Source: Bacteroidales bacterium UBA1797 (GTDB lineage Bacteria > Bacteroidota > Bacteroidia > Bacteroidales > VadinHA17). From it: 31,124 bases of DNA. The number at the start of each line of letters is the position of its first letter. The first letter of the stretch is position 1. Location: the NCBI GenBank assembly GCA_002319885.1, contig DCFT01000009.1, forward strand, positions 54,141 to 85,264, in the 5' to 3' direction. The notes below the pieces were generated by a model. It saw nothing but the letters and a program-made list of their open reading frames with translations. It was not told the origin of the DNA and made no database searches. Below, piece by piece: positions 8,838 through 16,578 of this stretch. A program made the position numbers and the translations under genes.

Positions 8838-10037
8838 TTAATTGAAATCTATGTTTTTAAAATCAGCAAGTTTCAGTGCTAGTTTACGGTATACTTTCAT
8901 ATTATCCATGTCACCCGATTTTTCGCTTATACGGCTCAACCCAAAATAAGCATAAGCCGCATATTCATCTCCATAATTTCTATACTCTGAAGTTTCTTTG
9001 ATACCCTGAAAATAAAGCTGTTGTGCTACATGGTAGTTATGATATTTTTTCTCCTGTAAAATACCATTAAAAATTGTAACCTGAGCCTGAAAAAAAGGAT
9101 TCTTAAGATAATCAACTGATTCGGCTATCTCCTTCTCAGCCTCATCGTATCGTTTTATCAGCAAAAGGTTTTTGATGTATGATCCGAGGTATTCCGGATT
9201 ATCTGGATATAATATGTGAAGACTCTTACTATAAAAAGTTGCCTTCAGATAATTGTTTTCAAAACTCAAAAATATCTGGGTTAGGAAAGAATATGCTTCA
9301 GCTTTCAGTATTATGGAATTTTTGGCAACTATCAGCAGATCGTCCAACCCTTCAGACTTGCTGCCCTTTGGAAAAAGAAATGCCAGCGTCTTGTACACAG
9401 GATGCGCCTCGGGATAAGCTTCACGATAATAGTTGTATACTCCCCTGAAAAAGTAAAAATCGGAATATAGAGCGGTGAAATCAAAAGAGCGCCGGATACA
9501 CTGATAAGTGCTCGCTGCTATTGGAAACACCTCGAAACTTAAGTCATTATCAGTATAATACAATAAGAGCAATCCCCTGGCACACAAATTGACAAGCAGA
9601 ATTTCTGCTTCCGTTGACGGTGCCTTATTATTATCGCACAACTCAATACATTTCCTCAAATCTGCTTCGAAGGATGTCCGGGCTGCCGAAGTAATATTTA
9701 GCGGCCAATTTTCCCAATAAGTAATCATCCCCTTAAAAAGATATGTTATTGGATGACCAGGGTATAAAGTCTTTAACTCGGCATTTATCTTATATGCATT
9801 TTTGAAATCGAAGTTATATACATAGTCAATACCCTTTTTAATAAGATTAATGGAACTTGAATCTTTCAGAATCTGACCCTGTAAGACTGAAAAATTCAGA
9901 CATGATACCAATCCAAGTAATATTACTGCAGTTTTGAATCTTTCGGAAAATAGCGAAGGATGCAGAATCAGTTTGTTTTGAATGGAGATATTAATTGGGG
10001 GGTTATGATCTTCTCTTTGAGCTGAATTATTGACCAT
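8838..10037 (-). CDS. exported TPR-like protein of unknown role
   Basis: The 399-aa product has an unusual N-terminus: about 34 polar residues before a hydrophobic segment (FKTAVILLGLVSCLNFSVLQGQ) that looks like a signal peptide. No later ATG lies before the signal, so either the n-region is long or a non-ATG start is used. The rest is helical with TPR-like spacing, for example NFDFKNAYKINAELKTLYPGHPITYLFKG, YFQGIKETSEYRNYGDEYAAYAYFGLSRISEKSGDMDNMKVYRKLALKLAD. Such proteins are common in Bacteroidota as periplasmic scaffolds; no enzyme motif is seen. It is divergent from pncB across a 286-bp gap in which I find no convincing -7 element for either gene. Confidence 0.65.
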   Translation of the reverse strand: MVNNSAQREDHNPPINISIQNKLILHPSLFSERFKTAVILLGLVSCLNFSVLQGQILKDSSSINLIKKGIDYVYNFDFKNAYKINAELKTLYPGHPITYLFKGMITYWENWPLNITSAARTSFEADLRKCIELCDNNKAPSTEAEILLVNLCARGLLLLYYTDNDLSFEVFPIAASTYQCIRRSFDFTALYSDFYFFRGVYNYYREAYPEAHPVYKTLAFLFPKGSKSEGLDDLLIVAKNSIILKAEAYSFLTQIFLSFENNYLKATFYSKSLHILYPDNPEYLGSYIKNLLLIKRYDEAEKEIAESVDYLKNPFFQAQVTIFNGILQEKKYHNYHVAQQLYFQGIKETSEYRNYGDEYAAYAYFGLSRISEKSGDMDNMKVYRKLALKLADFKNIDFN

Positions 10038-10323
10038 TGTTCAATTAGTTCGTTTAAAACTTTTTAGCTAAAAGTTTGTTCCTTAAGGTGTAAGTTATAA
10101 TACTTGGGAATTTCTTTTAATATTATTTAACAATCGTGTATAATGAATGTTCATTGAAAAAAACTTTGCAATAGAGTGTATTTGTTTCTTGCTTGAATCC
10201 TGAGTACTAAGTTTTATGTCCTTATCCACCGAATTCTGTAAAACTATTCAGAATTTATTCTATATTGAAGTCAATAATTAAAGCGTATAAAGAAAAACAG
10301 AATTTTTAAAATAAACATTCATA

Positions 10324-11727
10324 ATGTTCAATTACACAGCAACATATACTGATAAATATCAACTAACCATGTCTCAGGTATATTTTCTGAAAGGTCAAAA
10401 AGATATAAAGGCAGTTTTTGATTATTTTTTCAGAAAATTACCATTCGGTGGAGGATATGCAATTTTTGCCGGGCTGGAGGATCTTCTCAACGCTCTTGCT
10501 GACTTGCACTTTGATAAGCAGGACATAGACTTCCTGAGGCGTGAGGGATTTAATCCTGATTTTATCGATTATCTTGAAAAATTCAGGTTTAACGGGAATA
10601 TATATAGTTCAACTGAAGGTGATATTGTATTCCCTATACGGCCTGTACTTCAAATTGAAGCAAATATTATTGAAGCCCAGATTATTGAGACACTACTTCT
10701 TAACATCCTTAATTTTCAGACTCTCATTGCTACTAAAGCGAGTCGTATGCGGCAGGCTGCTGAAGACCGGGTTTTAATTGATTTTGGTTTGCGAAGAGCA
10801 CAGGGCCCTGGAGGTTATTATGCCAGCAGGGCAGCCTTTTTGGGAGGGTTTAATGGAACCAGCAATGTATTGGCTGGGCGTGATTATGGCATTCCTGTTT
10901 CAGGCACTATGGCGCACTCATTTGTTGAAAGCTACAACGATGAATTATCTGCCTTTATAGATTTTGCAGAAGTTCAACCGGACGACTGCGTACTGGTTGT
11001 TGATACTTATGATACTCTGAAAAGCGGATTGCCAAACGCCATTATAGTTGCCAAAAAGATGGAAGCGAAAGGCCAGAGGCTTAATGCTATCAGACTCGAT
11101 AGTGGTGACCTTGCATATCTGGCAAAAGAGTGCCGGAGAAAACTCGATAATGCCGGACTTTCATATGTGAAGATAGCTGTATCAAATCAGCTGGATGAGT
11201 ACATCATAAAAAGTCTGATGGACCAGCATGCTCCTATTGACGTATTTGGCGTCGGGACAAGCCTTGTTACCGGTAATCCGGATGGCGCTCTGGATGGGGT
11301 ATACAAACTGGCATCTGCCAATGACATTCCCAGGATTAAATTATCCGAAAACATCAGTAAAATTACACTTCCTCATAGAAAGCAGGTTTTCAGAATACTT
11401 GACAATGATGATAGATTTATCGGAGCAGACGCAGTAACTGTGTCTGATGAGAAGGATGTGGATGTTATGCATCACCCGATGTATCCTCTGAAGTCCCTCT
11501 TCGTGGGGAATAATGCTAAAGAACCTCTTTTGCAAAAAGTAATAGGTAATGGAATCAGATTGAGCACTCCCCGTTCACCCTTAGAGATTGTTAACTACAG
11601 CCTGCAAAGGTTGGAGAAGCTTCCTGATGAATATAAACGTTTCGACAACCCGCATATCTATAAAATAGGTATCAGTACAAAACTGCAAACTGAGCGCGAC
11701 AGACTGATCAATGAATTTAAAAAATAG
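10324..11727 (+). CDS. pncB: nicotinate phosphoribosyltransferase
   Basis: The enzyme joins nicotinate and PRPP to give nicotinate mononucleotide, the committed step of the Preiss-Handler NAD salvage route, in the cytoplasm. Visible features are the opening YTDKYQLTMSQVYF, the DFGLRRAQGPGG stretch at residues 153-164, and SGTMAHSF with His198 at the position of the phosphorylated histidine, followed by DTYDTLKSG and the RLDSGDL substrate loop. At 467 aa it is of normal length. The stop codon is 4 bp from the preferred pncA start, so both genes form an operon converting nicotinamide to the NAD precursor. Confidence 0.95.
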   Translation: MFNYTATYTDKYQLTMSQVYFLKGQKDIKAVFDYFFRKLPFGGGYAIFAGLEDLLNALADLHFDKQDIDFLRREGFNPDFIDYLEKFRFNGNIYSSTEGDIVFPIRPVLQIEANIIEAQIIETLLLNILNFQTLIATKASRMRQAAEDRVLIDFGLRRAQGPGGYYASRAAFLGGFNGTSNVLAGRDYGIPVSGTMAHSFVESYNDELSAFIDFAEVQPDDCVLVVDTYDTLKSGLPNAIIVAKKMEAKGQRLNAIRLDSGDLAYLAKECRRKLDNAGLSYVKIAVSNQLDEYIIKSLMDQHAPIDVFGVGTSLVTGNPDGALDGVYKLASANDIPRIKLSENISKITLPHRKQVFRILDNDDRFIGADAVTVSDEKDVDVMHHPMYPLKSLFVGNNAKEPLLQKVIGNGIRLSTPRSPLEIVNYSLQRLEKLPDEYKRFDNPHIYKIGISTKLQTERDRLINEFKK

Positions 11728-11731
11728 TCAG

Positions 11732-12343
11732 ATGAAAACACTAATAATTGTTGATGTCCAGAATGACTTTATGCCTGGTGGTCCGCTTGAAGTTCCGTAC
11801 GGTGATCTGATAGTGCCTGTTATTAATAAGGTTCAGGGCTATTTTGACCTCGTTGTTGCCACCCAGGACTGGCATCCTGAAAACCATGCGAGTTTTGCCT
11901 CAAGTCACCTCTATAAAAAGCCATTTGACAAAATGCTTATCAATGGAATAATGCAAACTCTCTGGCCTGACCACTGCATTCAGGGATCACCGGGAGCTGA
12001 ATTACACCACAGTCTCGAATCAAATCGAATAGCTGCCATTTTCCGAAAGGGCATGAATATTGACGTTGACAGTTATAGCGGATTTTACGATAATAATCAT
12101 CTTTTCAGTACAGGACTGTCAGGCTATCTTAAGGATAAGGGAGTCAATGATATTTATTTTTGTGGTTTAGCTGCCGATATCTGTGTTTATTATACCATCC
12201 TTGATTCGATTCTGGAAGGATTTTCAGCAACGCTTATTGAAGATGCATCCCGCCCTCTGCTCCCGGATAAATTCGATGATATAAAATGCGAACTTGCAAA
12301 ACAGGGAGTCCGTATTATAACCAGCAGTGAGTTTCCAAAATAG
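11732..12343 (+). CDS. pncA: nicotinamidase (bifunctional nicotinamidase/pyrazinamidase)
   Basis: It hydrolyses nicotinamide to nicotinate and ammonia, feeding PncB encoded just upstream. All key residues are present: the catalytic triad D8 (in IIVDVQNDF), K106 (in FRKGMN) and C151 (in CGLAADICV), and the metal ligands D46, H48 and H52 (in TQDWHPENH) and H81 (in WPDHC). The frame extends to an ATG at 11711 that overlaps pncB, but the ATG at 11732 gives the canonical MKTLIIVDVQNDF start and is chosen. Length is 203 aa. The downstream desaturase gene converges with only 8 bp between stop codons, so no separate terminator fits there. Confidence 0.95.
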   Translation: MKTLIIVDVQNDFMPGGPLEVPYGDLIVPVINKVQGYFDLVVATQDWHPENHASFASSHLYKKPFDKMLINGIMQTLWPDHCIQGSPGAELHHSLESNRIAAIFRKGMNIDVDSYSGFYDNNHLFSTGLSGYLKDKGVNDIYFCGLAADICVYYTILDSILEGFSATLIEDASRPLLPDKFDDIKCELAKQGVRIITSSEFPK

Positions 12344-12351
12344 GAGAGTGC

Positions 12352-13371
12352 TCATGCCATTTGGGAAACGGATATTTTTCTGCAACTTATCATTTTGTGT
12401 GTGGCCTCATCCCACAAATTTAAAGTGAGAGCTCTGAACGTTGAAAACAGAATTATTGGTTTTATATTATTGAACATCTCATTTTCGTTATGGCATTTTT
12501 CAAGATAGTAATTTGGTATTCTTGAGCTTAGGTGATGAACATGGTGAAAACCAATATTTCCTGTGAACCATTGTAGTATGGCGGGTAGTTTTAAAAATGA
12601 ACTGCCTTTAATTGCAGAAATTTTATAATCCCATTTACTTTCCCTTTCCCAATACACATCATCAAACTGATGCTGAATATAAAATAACCAAATTCCAACG
12701 CTATGTGAAATCAGAATTACAGGCAACTGTATCAGCAGGAAAGCCTTAAAGCCAATCAATAAAATGATCAGTAATGCCAAAACACCAATCATTAAATTTG
12801 TAAAATAGATGTTCCGTTTTTCTAATCTGGTAAGGTTTTTCTTTGCTATCCGGTTTTGAACCATCACAACCAGTACAGGTCCGAGAGTAAACATGATAAA
12901 CGGATTGCGGAACGAACGGTACAGGAAACGATCCCATCGGGAAGATTTCAGATACTCGTCTACAGTCATTGTCCATACATCTCCAATGCCTCGTTTATCG
13001 AGATTACCTGAGGTTGCATGATGAATCCGGTGCTGGTTATGCCATTTATAGAAAGGAGTAAAAGCGAGGATTCCCATTATCATGCCTACAACAATATTGG
13101 CTTTTTTTGATTTGAAAAATGACCGGTGACCGCAATCGTGGAAAATTATAAATAACCTGATCAGAAATCCTGATGCAACCACTGAAAGCAAAAGAGTGAC
13201 CCAATAAGGGTATATCAGACTCCGGTACATTAGATACCACATAAATATATAGGGAATCAGAGAATCGCAGATTTGCCATATACTTTTTTTCAGATCAGGA
13301 TGGTTATACTTCATGATTATTTGTTCCCATGACCTGTTATCGTTCTGTTTAATGTTATTAATTGAGTTCAT
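12352..13371 (-). CDS. membrane fatty acid desaturase
   Basis: This is a di-iron membrane desaturase of 339 aa, of the acyl-lipid or acyl-CoA/ACP family. The three histidine boxes are complete: HDCGH at residues 78-82, HNQHRIHH at 111-118 and HHVHH at 276-280. Hydrophobic helices flank them (about 36-75, 92-105, 158-172, 190-230). The HQFDD stretch near 234 recalls omega-6/delta-12 type enzymes, but regioselectivity cannot be told. It introduces a double bond into membrane acyl chains using O2, which implies at least microaerobic life and agrees with the SOD gene. A good promoter lies just upstream and the next minus-strand gene upstream is a membrane LytTR regulator. Confidence 0.92.
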   Translation of the reverse strand: MNSINNIKQNDNRSWEQIIMKYNHPDLKKSIWQICDSLIPYIFMWYLMYRSLIYPYWVTLLLSVVASGFLIRLFIIFHDCGHRSFFKSKKANIVVGMIMGILAFTPFYKWHNQHRIHHATSGNLDKRGIGDVWTMTVDEYLKSSRWDRFLYRSFRNPFIMFTLGPVLVVMVQNRIAKKNLTRLEKRNIYFTNLMIGVLALLIILLIGFKAFLLIQLPVILISHSVGIWLFYIQHQFDDVYWERESKWDYKISAIKGSSFLKLPAILQWFTGNIGFHHVHHLSSRIPNYYLEKCHNENEMFNNIKPIILFSTFRALTLNLWDEATHKMISCRKISVSQMA

Positions 13372-13419
13372 TAGATAATTATATTAATTTATGCGTGAGT
13401 TTTTCCATTATAACTTTTC

Positions 13420-13452
13420 CAAAGTTATTTACAGGTTTTATATTATTTGAAA
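13420..13452 (-). promoter_or_regulatory. Bacteroidota-type promoter for the desaturase gene
   Basis: Read on the minus strand, TAACTTTG (plus coordinates 13420-13427) matches TAnnTTTG perfectly, and TTTC (13449-13452) lies 21 bp further upstream at the -33 position. The predicted start site would be near 13413, leaving about 40 bases of leader before the desaturase ATG at 13371. This indicates the desaturase has its own promoter and does not depend only on read-through from the LytTR gene. Confidence 0.5.
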
Positions 13453-13460
13453 TAAAGTGA

Positions 13461-13485
13461 TTAATCGACCCTGATTAGGGATTAA
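13461..13485. promoter_or_regulatory. inverted repeat upstream of the desaturase promoter
   Basis: TTAATC (13461-13466) and GATTAA (13480-13485) are inverted arms around CCCT-GATT-AGGG (13469-13480), itself a small inverted repeat with a slightly different centre. The element lies just upstream of the -33 box of the desaturase promoter, about -49 to -73 from the predicted start, where activators bind. It could instead be the terminator hairpin of the LytTR gene, but no T-run follows on that strand. Confidence 0.35.
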
Positions 13486-13544
13486 CAAAACATATGTGTG
13501 GTAAATATCACAATATACAGATGAATGCTATTCGCCCCTGAAAC

Positions 13545-14387
13545 TTACAATGCTTCCTTAAGCTTTAATAGATATTGGCGCGAGACGGGTACCTGCTCGT
13601 CAAATCCCTTAACTGTCAACCAGTGATTATTGTTGGATCTGTTCAACCTTTCGATATAATGTAAATTCACAATGCAAATCCGGTGGCAACGAAGAAAATT
13701 GGAATATTGTTTTATCTGGACCTCAATATTCTTGAGAGTATTACGAATAAGTTTTTTTTTAAAGATTTCTCCTTCCTTAAACACAATTTCAACATAATTA
13801 TCGGCCGATTTAATCAAAACCACATCTGAAATCAAAAGACTGAAGTTCTCAGAATTGTTTTCAGAGATAAACTCAATTGACTTGTTCAGGGCATTCTCTT
13901 CGTATTTCTCGACTTGTTTTTGTATTATCTTTTTTTCAATAATAAGTATTTCATTTTGTTGCTTTAGCTCATTTATTAAATCATAAATACCAAGAGATAC
14001 TGGCGGTGCAAGACAAATTAACACCACTCTGAAAGTGATGAAAAAAGTGATGCTCACCAATCCAACATACCGTAGGTAAAAAACAAAAGCAACCGAGCTT
14101 AAAGCCAGAATTATAAAACCATTCAGGTAAGAGGGTAAAAGAAGCATTTGGCTCTCCTGTTTTTTCGTTCTTAGAATTCGTGGAATGGTAATTCTGATCA
14201 GAACCATTATTACAAAAACAATTGTCCCTAAACCACCTACAAACAGAAGACTGTTGTTAATATCGAACCCTATAAAAGGAAATGGCCGAAAAAAAAGAAC
14301 AAACAAGAAAACGCCAAAACTGATGCTTAGCAAAATCCGCAGCTCCTTTTTCACATCTTCAACTAATTGTTCTAATTTGTTATTCAC
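13545..14387 (-). CDS. membrane-anchored LytTR DNA-binding regulator
   Basis: The 280-aa protein has four predicted membrane helices (about residues 18-36, 46-66, 86-105, 110-134), a charged coiled-coil-like linker (about 136-166, LKQQNEILIIEKKIIQKQVEKYEEN), and a C-terminal LytTR domain (about 181-280). The LytTR part shows VVLIKSADNYVEIVFKEGE, a second strand region, NFLRCHRICIVNLHYIERLNR and the terminal VPVSRQYLLKLKEAL. No response-receiver domain or histidine kinase is present, so it is a one-component regulator that would sense at the membrane and bind DNA from the cytoplasmic side. The neighbour downstream on the same strand is a membrane desaturase (173 bp away), suggesting, not proving, control of membrane lipid state. 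Confidence 0.87.
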   Translation of the reverse strand: MNNKLEQLVEDVKKELRILLSISFGVFLFVLFFRPFPFIGFDINNSLLFVGGLGTIVFVIMVLIRITIPRILRTKKQESQMLLLPSYLNGFIILALSSVAFVFYLRYVGLVSITFFITFRVVLICLAPPVSLGIYDLINELKQQNEILIIEKKIIQKQVEKYEENALNKSIEFISENNSENFSLLISDVVLIKSADNYVEIVFKEGEIFKKKLIRNTLKNIEVQIKQYSNFLRCHRICIVNLHYIERLNRSNNNHWLTVKGFDEQVPVSRQYLLKLKEAL

Positions 14388-14689
14388 TATGTTATATAAT
14401 AATATCTGAATAAAATAATATTTTGAAAAAAGTTCAATTTTCCATCTCCAATCTAAGAATTAACTGTTTTCAGGTGTATGAAAAATTCTTCTAGATTTAA
14501 AATGATATTTATATAGAGTTTTCTTATTCTACTATACCGTGAAACAGATCTTCCGACAGACTACAGTTTCGGCAAATTTCGTAAATTATTGAAAGTAATT
14601 GTATTCTTTTACTTACTTTGTTTTATGAGTATAATCACTTTTCATAAATTTTTAATGATTTAAATATTTTTTCTTAATCTGAATGCCGT
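14388..14689. other. 302-bp divergent intergenic region
   Basis: This gap separates the LytTR gene (minus) from the yiaK-like gene (plus) and should hold promoters for both. It is very A+T-rich. I see no open frame of note. A TTACTTTG at 14613-14620 is one mismatch from the TAnnTTTG -7 consensus and could serve yiaK. GAAAC (14541-14545) and GTTTC (14566-14570) form a short inverted pair, too weak to call an operator. Confidence 0.4.
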
Positions 14690-15724
14690 ATGCTTAAATC
14701 TGAAAATACAGTACGGATATCTTACGATAGAATGAAATCCGAATTTATCAGGGTGCTTTCAAAAATAGGATTTTCAGAAGGCAATGCTGAAAAGTGCGCT
14801 GAAATATTCACAATGAACAGTGTTGATGGCGTTAATTCACATGGAATCTACAGATTTCCGAGATTTGTTAAAAATACTCTGGAAGGTTATATTAAACCCG
14901 GGGCAGTGCCCAGTCTTTTTCACAGTTTCGGATCATTGGAACAATGGAATGGAAATCTTGGTCCCGGGCCACTGAATGCATCTTTTGCAACAGACCGGGC
15001 TATTGAAATTGCTTACAGGAATGGGTTGGGCCTGGTATCACTTTCTAATACAAACCACTGGATGCGTGGAGGAACATACGGCTGGCAGGCAGCTAAAAAA
15101 GGATATGCCCTTATTTGCTGGACAAATACCTGTCAGAATATGCCGGCATGGGGAGCTACGGATCCACGTATTGGGAACAACCCTTTTGTTCTTGCGGTTC
15201 CATTTCATGAAAAAGCTATAGTTCTGGATTTTGCAATGTCGCAATATTCATATGGCAAGCTGGAATCTTTAAATAAAGAAGGCAGAAAACTTCCATTTCC
15301 AGGTGGATACAATAAAAATGGTGAATTGACCATTGATCCGGGGGAGATTCTCGAATCGTGGAGAGTTCTTCCTGCAGGTTATTGGAAAGGATCTGGTTTG
15401 TCATTGTTGCTTGATATTATGGCTACAATTCTATCGGGTGGATTGTCTACTCATCAAATCCAGAGATGCAGCTCAGAACATAGTGTATCACAGATCTTTA
15501 TTGCTATCAATATTAAAGCTTTGCATAACTTTCCTTCAATTGACAATTCAATAGCTGAGATAATAGATGATTTGCATAAATCCAATCCGGAGAATTTATC
15601 ATCTGAAATTCGTTATCCGGGAGAAAATGTGTTTCAGACAAGAAAAGCAAACCTCGAGAACGGGATACCCGTAAATAAAGAGGTATGGCAAAGAATTTTG
15701 AGTTTTAACGTTTTAAGTAAGTAG
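14690..15724 (+). CDS. yiaK: 2,3-diketo-L-gulonate reductase-like dehydrogenase (YiaK, LDH2/malate dehydrogenase family)
   Basis: This is an NAD(P)H-dependent oxidoreductase of the non-Rossmann LDH2/YlbC superfamily, 344 aa. It tracks E. coli YiaK (2,3-diketo-L-gulonate reductase, as I recall its sequence) closely: SHGIYRFPRF with the catalytic His, then NHWMRGGTYGWQAA, the motif that separates YiaK from malate and sulfolactate members, then WTNTCQNMPAWGATDPRIGNNP, and GYWKGSG near the C-terminal part. The reaction would be reduction of 2,3-diketo-L-gulonate to 3-keto-L-gulonate in ascorbate or related acid-sugar use. No other yia or ula genes are in the window, so the physiological substrate may differ. 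The gene ends 7 bp before a repeat element. Confidence 0.87.
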   Translation: MLKSENTVRISYDRMKSEFIRVLSKIGFSEGNAEKCAEIFTMNSVDGVNSHGIYRFPRFVKNTLEGYIKPGAVPSLFHSFGSLEQWNGNLGPGPLNASFATDRAIEIAYRNGLGLVSLSNTNHWMRGGTYGWQAAKKGYALICWTNTCQNMPAWGATDPRIGNNPFVLAVPFHEKAIVLDFAMSQYSYGKLESLNKEGRKLPFPGGYNKNGELTIDPGEILESWRVLPAGYWKGSGLSLLLDIMATILSGGLSTHQIQRCSSEHSVSQIFIAINIKALHNFPSIDNSIAEIIDDLHKSNPENLSSEIRYPGENVFQTRKANLENGIPVNKEVWQRILSFNVLSK

Positions 15725-15730
15725 AACATA

Positions 15731-15908
15731 TTAACCACAAAGAGCACAAACCTGCCTGCCGGCAGACACGGAAGGCACAAAGTGCGCAAGATTAAATACA
15801 ACAACGACAGGCTGGTTCCTTCACTAAAATATCCACTCATGCTATATTTATAATGTTCAGCCCTCTTTGTGTTCTTAACTTTAATACTCTGTGTTATTTG
15901 TGGTTGAA
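15731..15908. repeat. imperfect inverted-repeat element with CACAAAG/CACAGAG words (MITE-like)
   Basis: The left arm AACCACAAAGAGCACAAA (15733-15750) matches the reverse complement of the right end, AACCACAAATAACACAGA, at 15 of 18 positions. A second inner match, GAACACAAAGAG on the reverse strand near 15863-15874, extends the symmetry. Inside lies the perfect palindrome CTGCCGGCAG (15756-15765). No convincing protein is encoded; the minus-strand frame across it is an artefact. It is about 175 bp long and lies between the yiaK-like gene and a converging membrane protein gene. It is related in word content to the element at 20956-21072. Either a small non-autonomous mobile element or a palindromic intergenic repeat family. 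Confidence 0.6.
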
Positions 15909-15921
15909 AAGATGAAAATTA

Positions 15922-16395
15922 TTATAAATTTTCCCTTACGATTTCAACATTTATTGAATTTAATTCTCCAAAATTCAGAATCTCATTCTTTACTTTTTCA
16001 TTGGTTTCCTGATATGTAGTACTGAACCTGAGAATTAATTTCTTCCCCGTATTCATGAAAAAGATGAGATTAAACGGATAGATTTCGATTTTTTGAATAT
16101 CTCCGGCAGACATCTCAACAGCCGGAAGAATAATGGTCTTTTTAATCCTTATTTTATCAGTGCTTATCTCTATGAATCTGGTAGCTTTTCCCAAACCAGC
16201 CCATATCATGTAAAATCCAAATCCTGAAAGAAATAAAATTGTGACCCAGAGTGTTCTGTCAGCTTTCAGTGATCTTATATTAAACCTTAACCAGAATATT
16301 GCAACAGCAATACAAATTATTCCGAAAGCAATCTGAATGATTTTTATCACTTTGCTATTCTCAACCGAACTGAGAGAAAAGTATTTTTTCCCCAT
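15922..16395 (-). CDS. small two-helix membrane protein, unknown role
   Basis: The 157-aa product has two membrane helices (about residues 19-37 and 49-67) followed by a soluble part of about 85 residues (FIEISTDKIRIKKTIILPAVEMSAGDIQKIEIYPFNLIFFMNTGKKLILRF) whose strand pattern resembles the PH-like domain found after paired helices in many small bacterial membrane proteins. This fold assignment is by pattern only. It lies on the minus strand between the repeat element and the divergently transcribed DeoR regulator, with a 183-bp gap that also holds the DeoR promoter and operator. A role in the sugar locus is not indicated. Confidence 0.65.
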   Translation of the reverse strand: MGKKYFSLSSVENSKVIKIIQIAFGIICIAVAIFWLRFNIRSLKADRTLWVTILFLSGFGFYMIWAGLGKATRFIEISTDKIRIKKTIILPAVEMSAGDIQKIEIYPFNLIFFMNTGKKLILRFSTTYQETNEKVKNEILNFGELNSINVEIVRENL

Positions 16396-16508
16396 AATAA
16401 ATTTTTCTGCAATTTATTCCTTTTTTATAAGAATCCAATAAACACATTTGAAGCAAAATTTCAATAATTTAATTGCTGGTATGTAATGACCCGGGAAAAA
16501 ATTAAACT

Positions 16509-16564
16509 GTTTCATTATATTTCAGATATTATTTTTTTATATTTGTTATGAAATAAAACGAAAC
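16509..16564. promoter_or_regulatory. 15-bp inverted repeat straddling the DeoR promoter, likely operator
   Basis: The left arm GTTTCATTATATTTC (16509-16523) and the right arm GAAATAAAACGAAAC (16550-16564) are inverted copies matching at 13 of 15 positions, separated by 26 bp. The promoter -7 box lies between them and the DeoR start codon is 14 bp after the right arm. Such placement suits autorepression by the DeoR-family product, possibly through looping between the two arms. Binding is inferred, not shown. Confidence 0.55.
16538..16545 (+). promoter_or_regulatory. -7 promoter box of the DeoR-led sugar operon
   Basis: TATATTTG matches the Bacteroidota -7 consensus TAnnTTTG exactly, 33 bp before the ATG. 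The predicted start site would be near 16552, inside the right arm of the inverted repeat. The -33 element is less clear: TTTC at 16510-16513 is a candidate at a slightly long spacing of 24 bp. Confidence 0.5.
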
Positions 16565-16578
16565 AAAAAAATTCAGGG

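Noticed and set aside
15634..15840. Minus-strand 68-codon open frame over the repeat element
   Set aside because: It overlaps the 3' end of the yiaK-like gene and repeat DNA, with low-complexity Leu/Cys-rich translation; no support as a gene.
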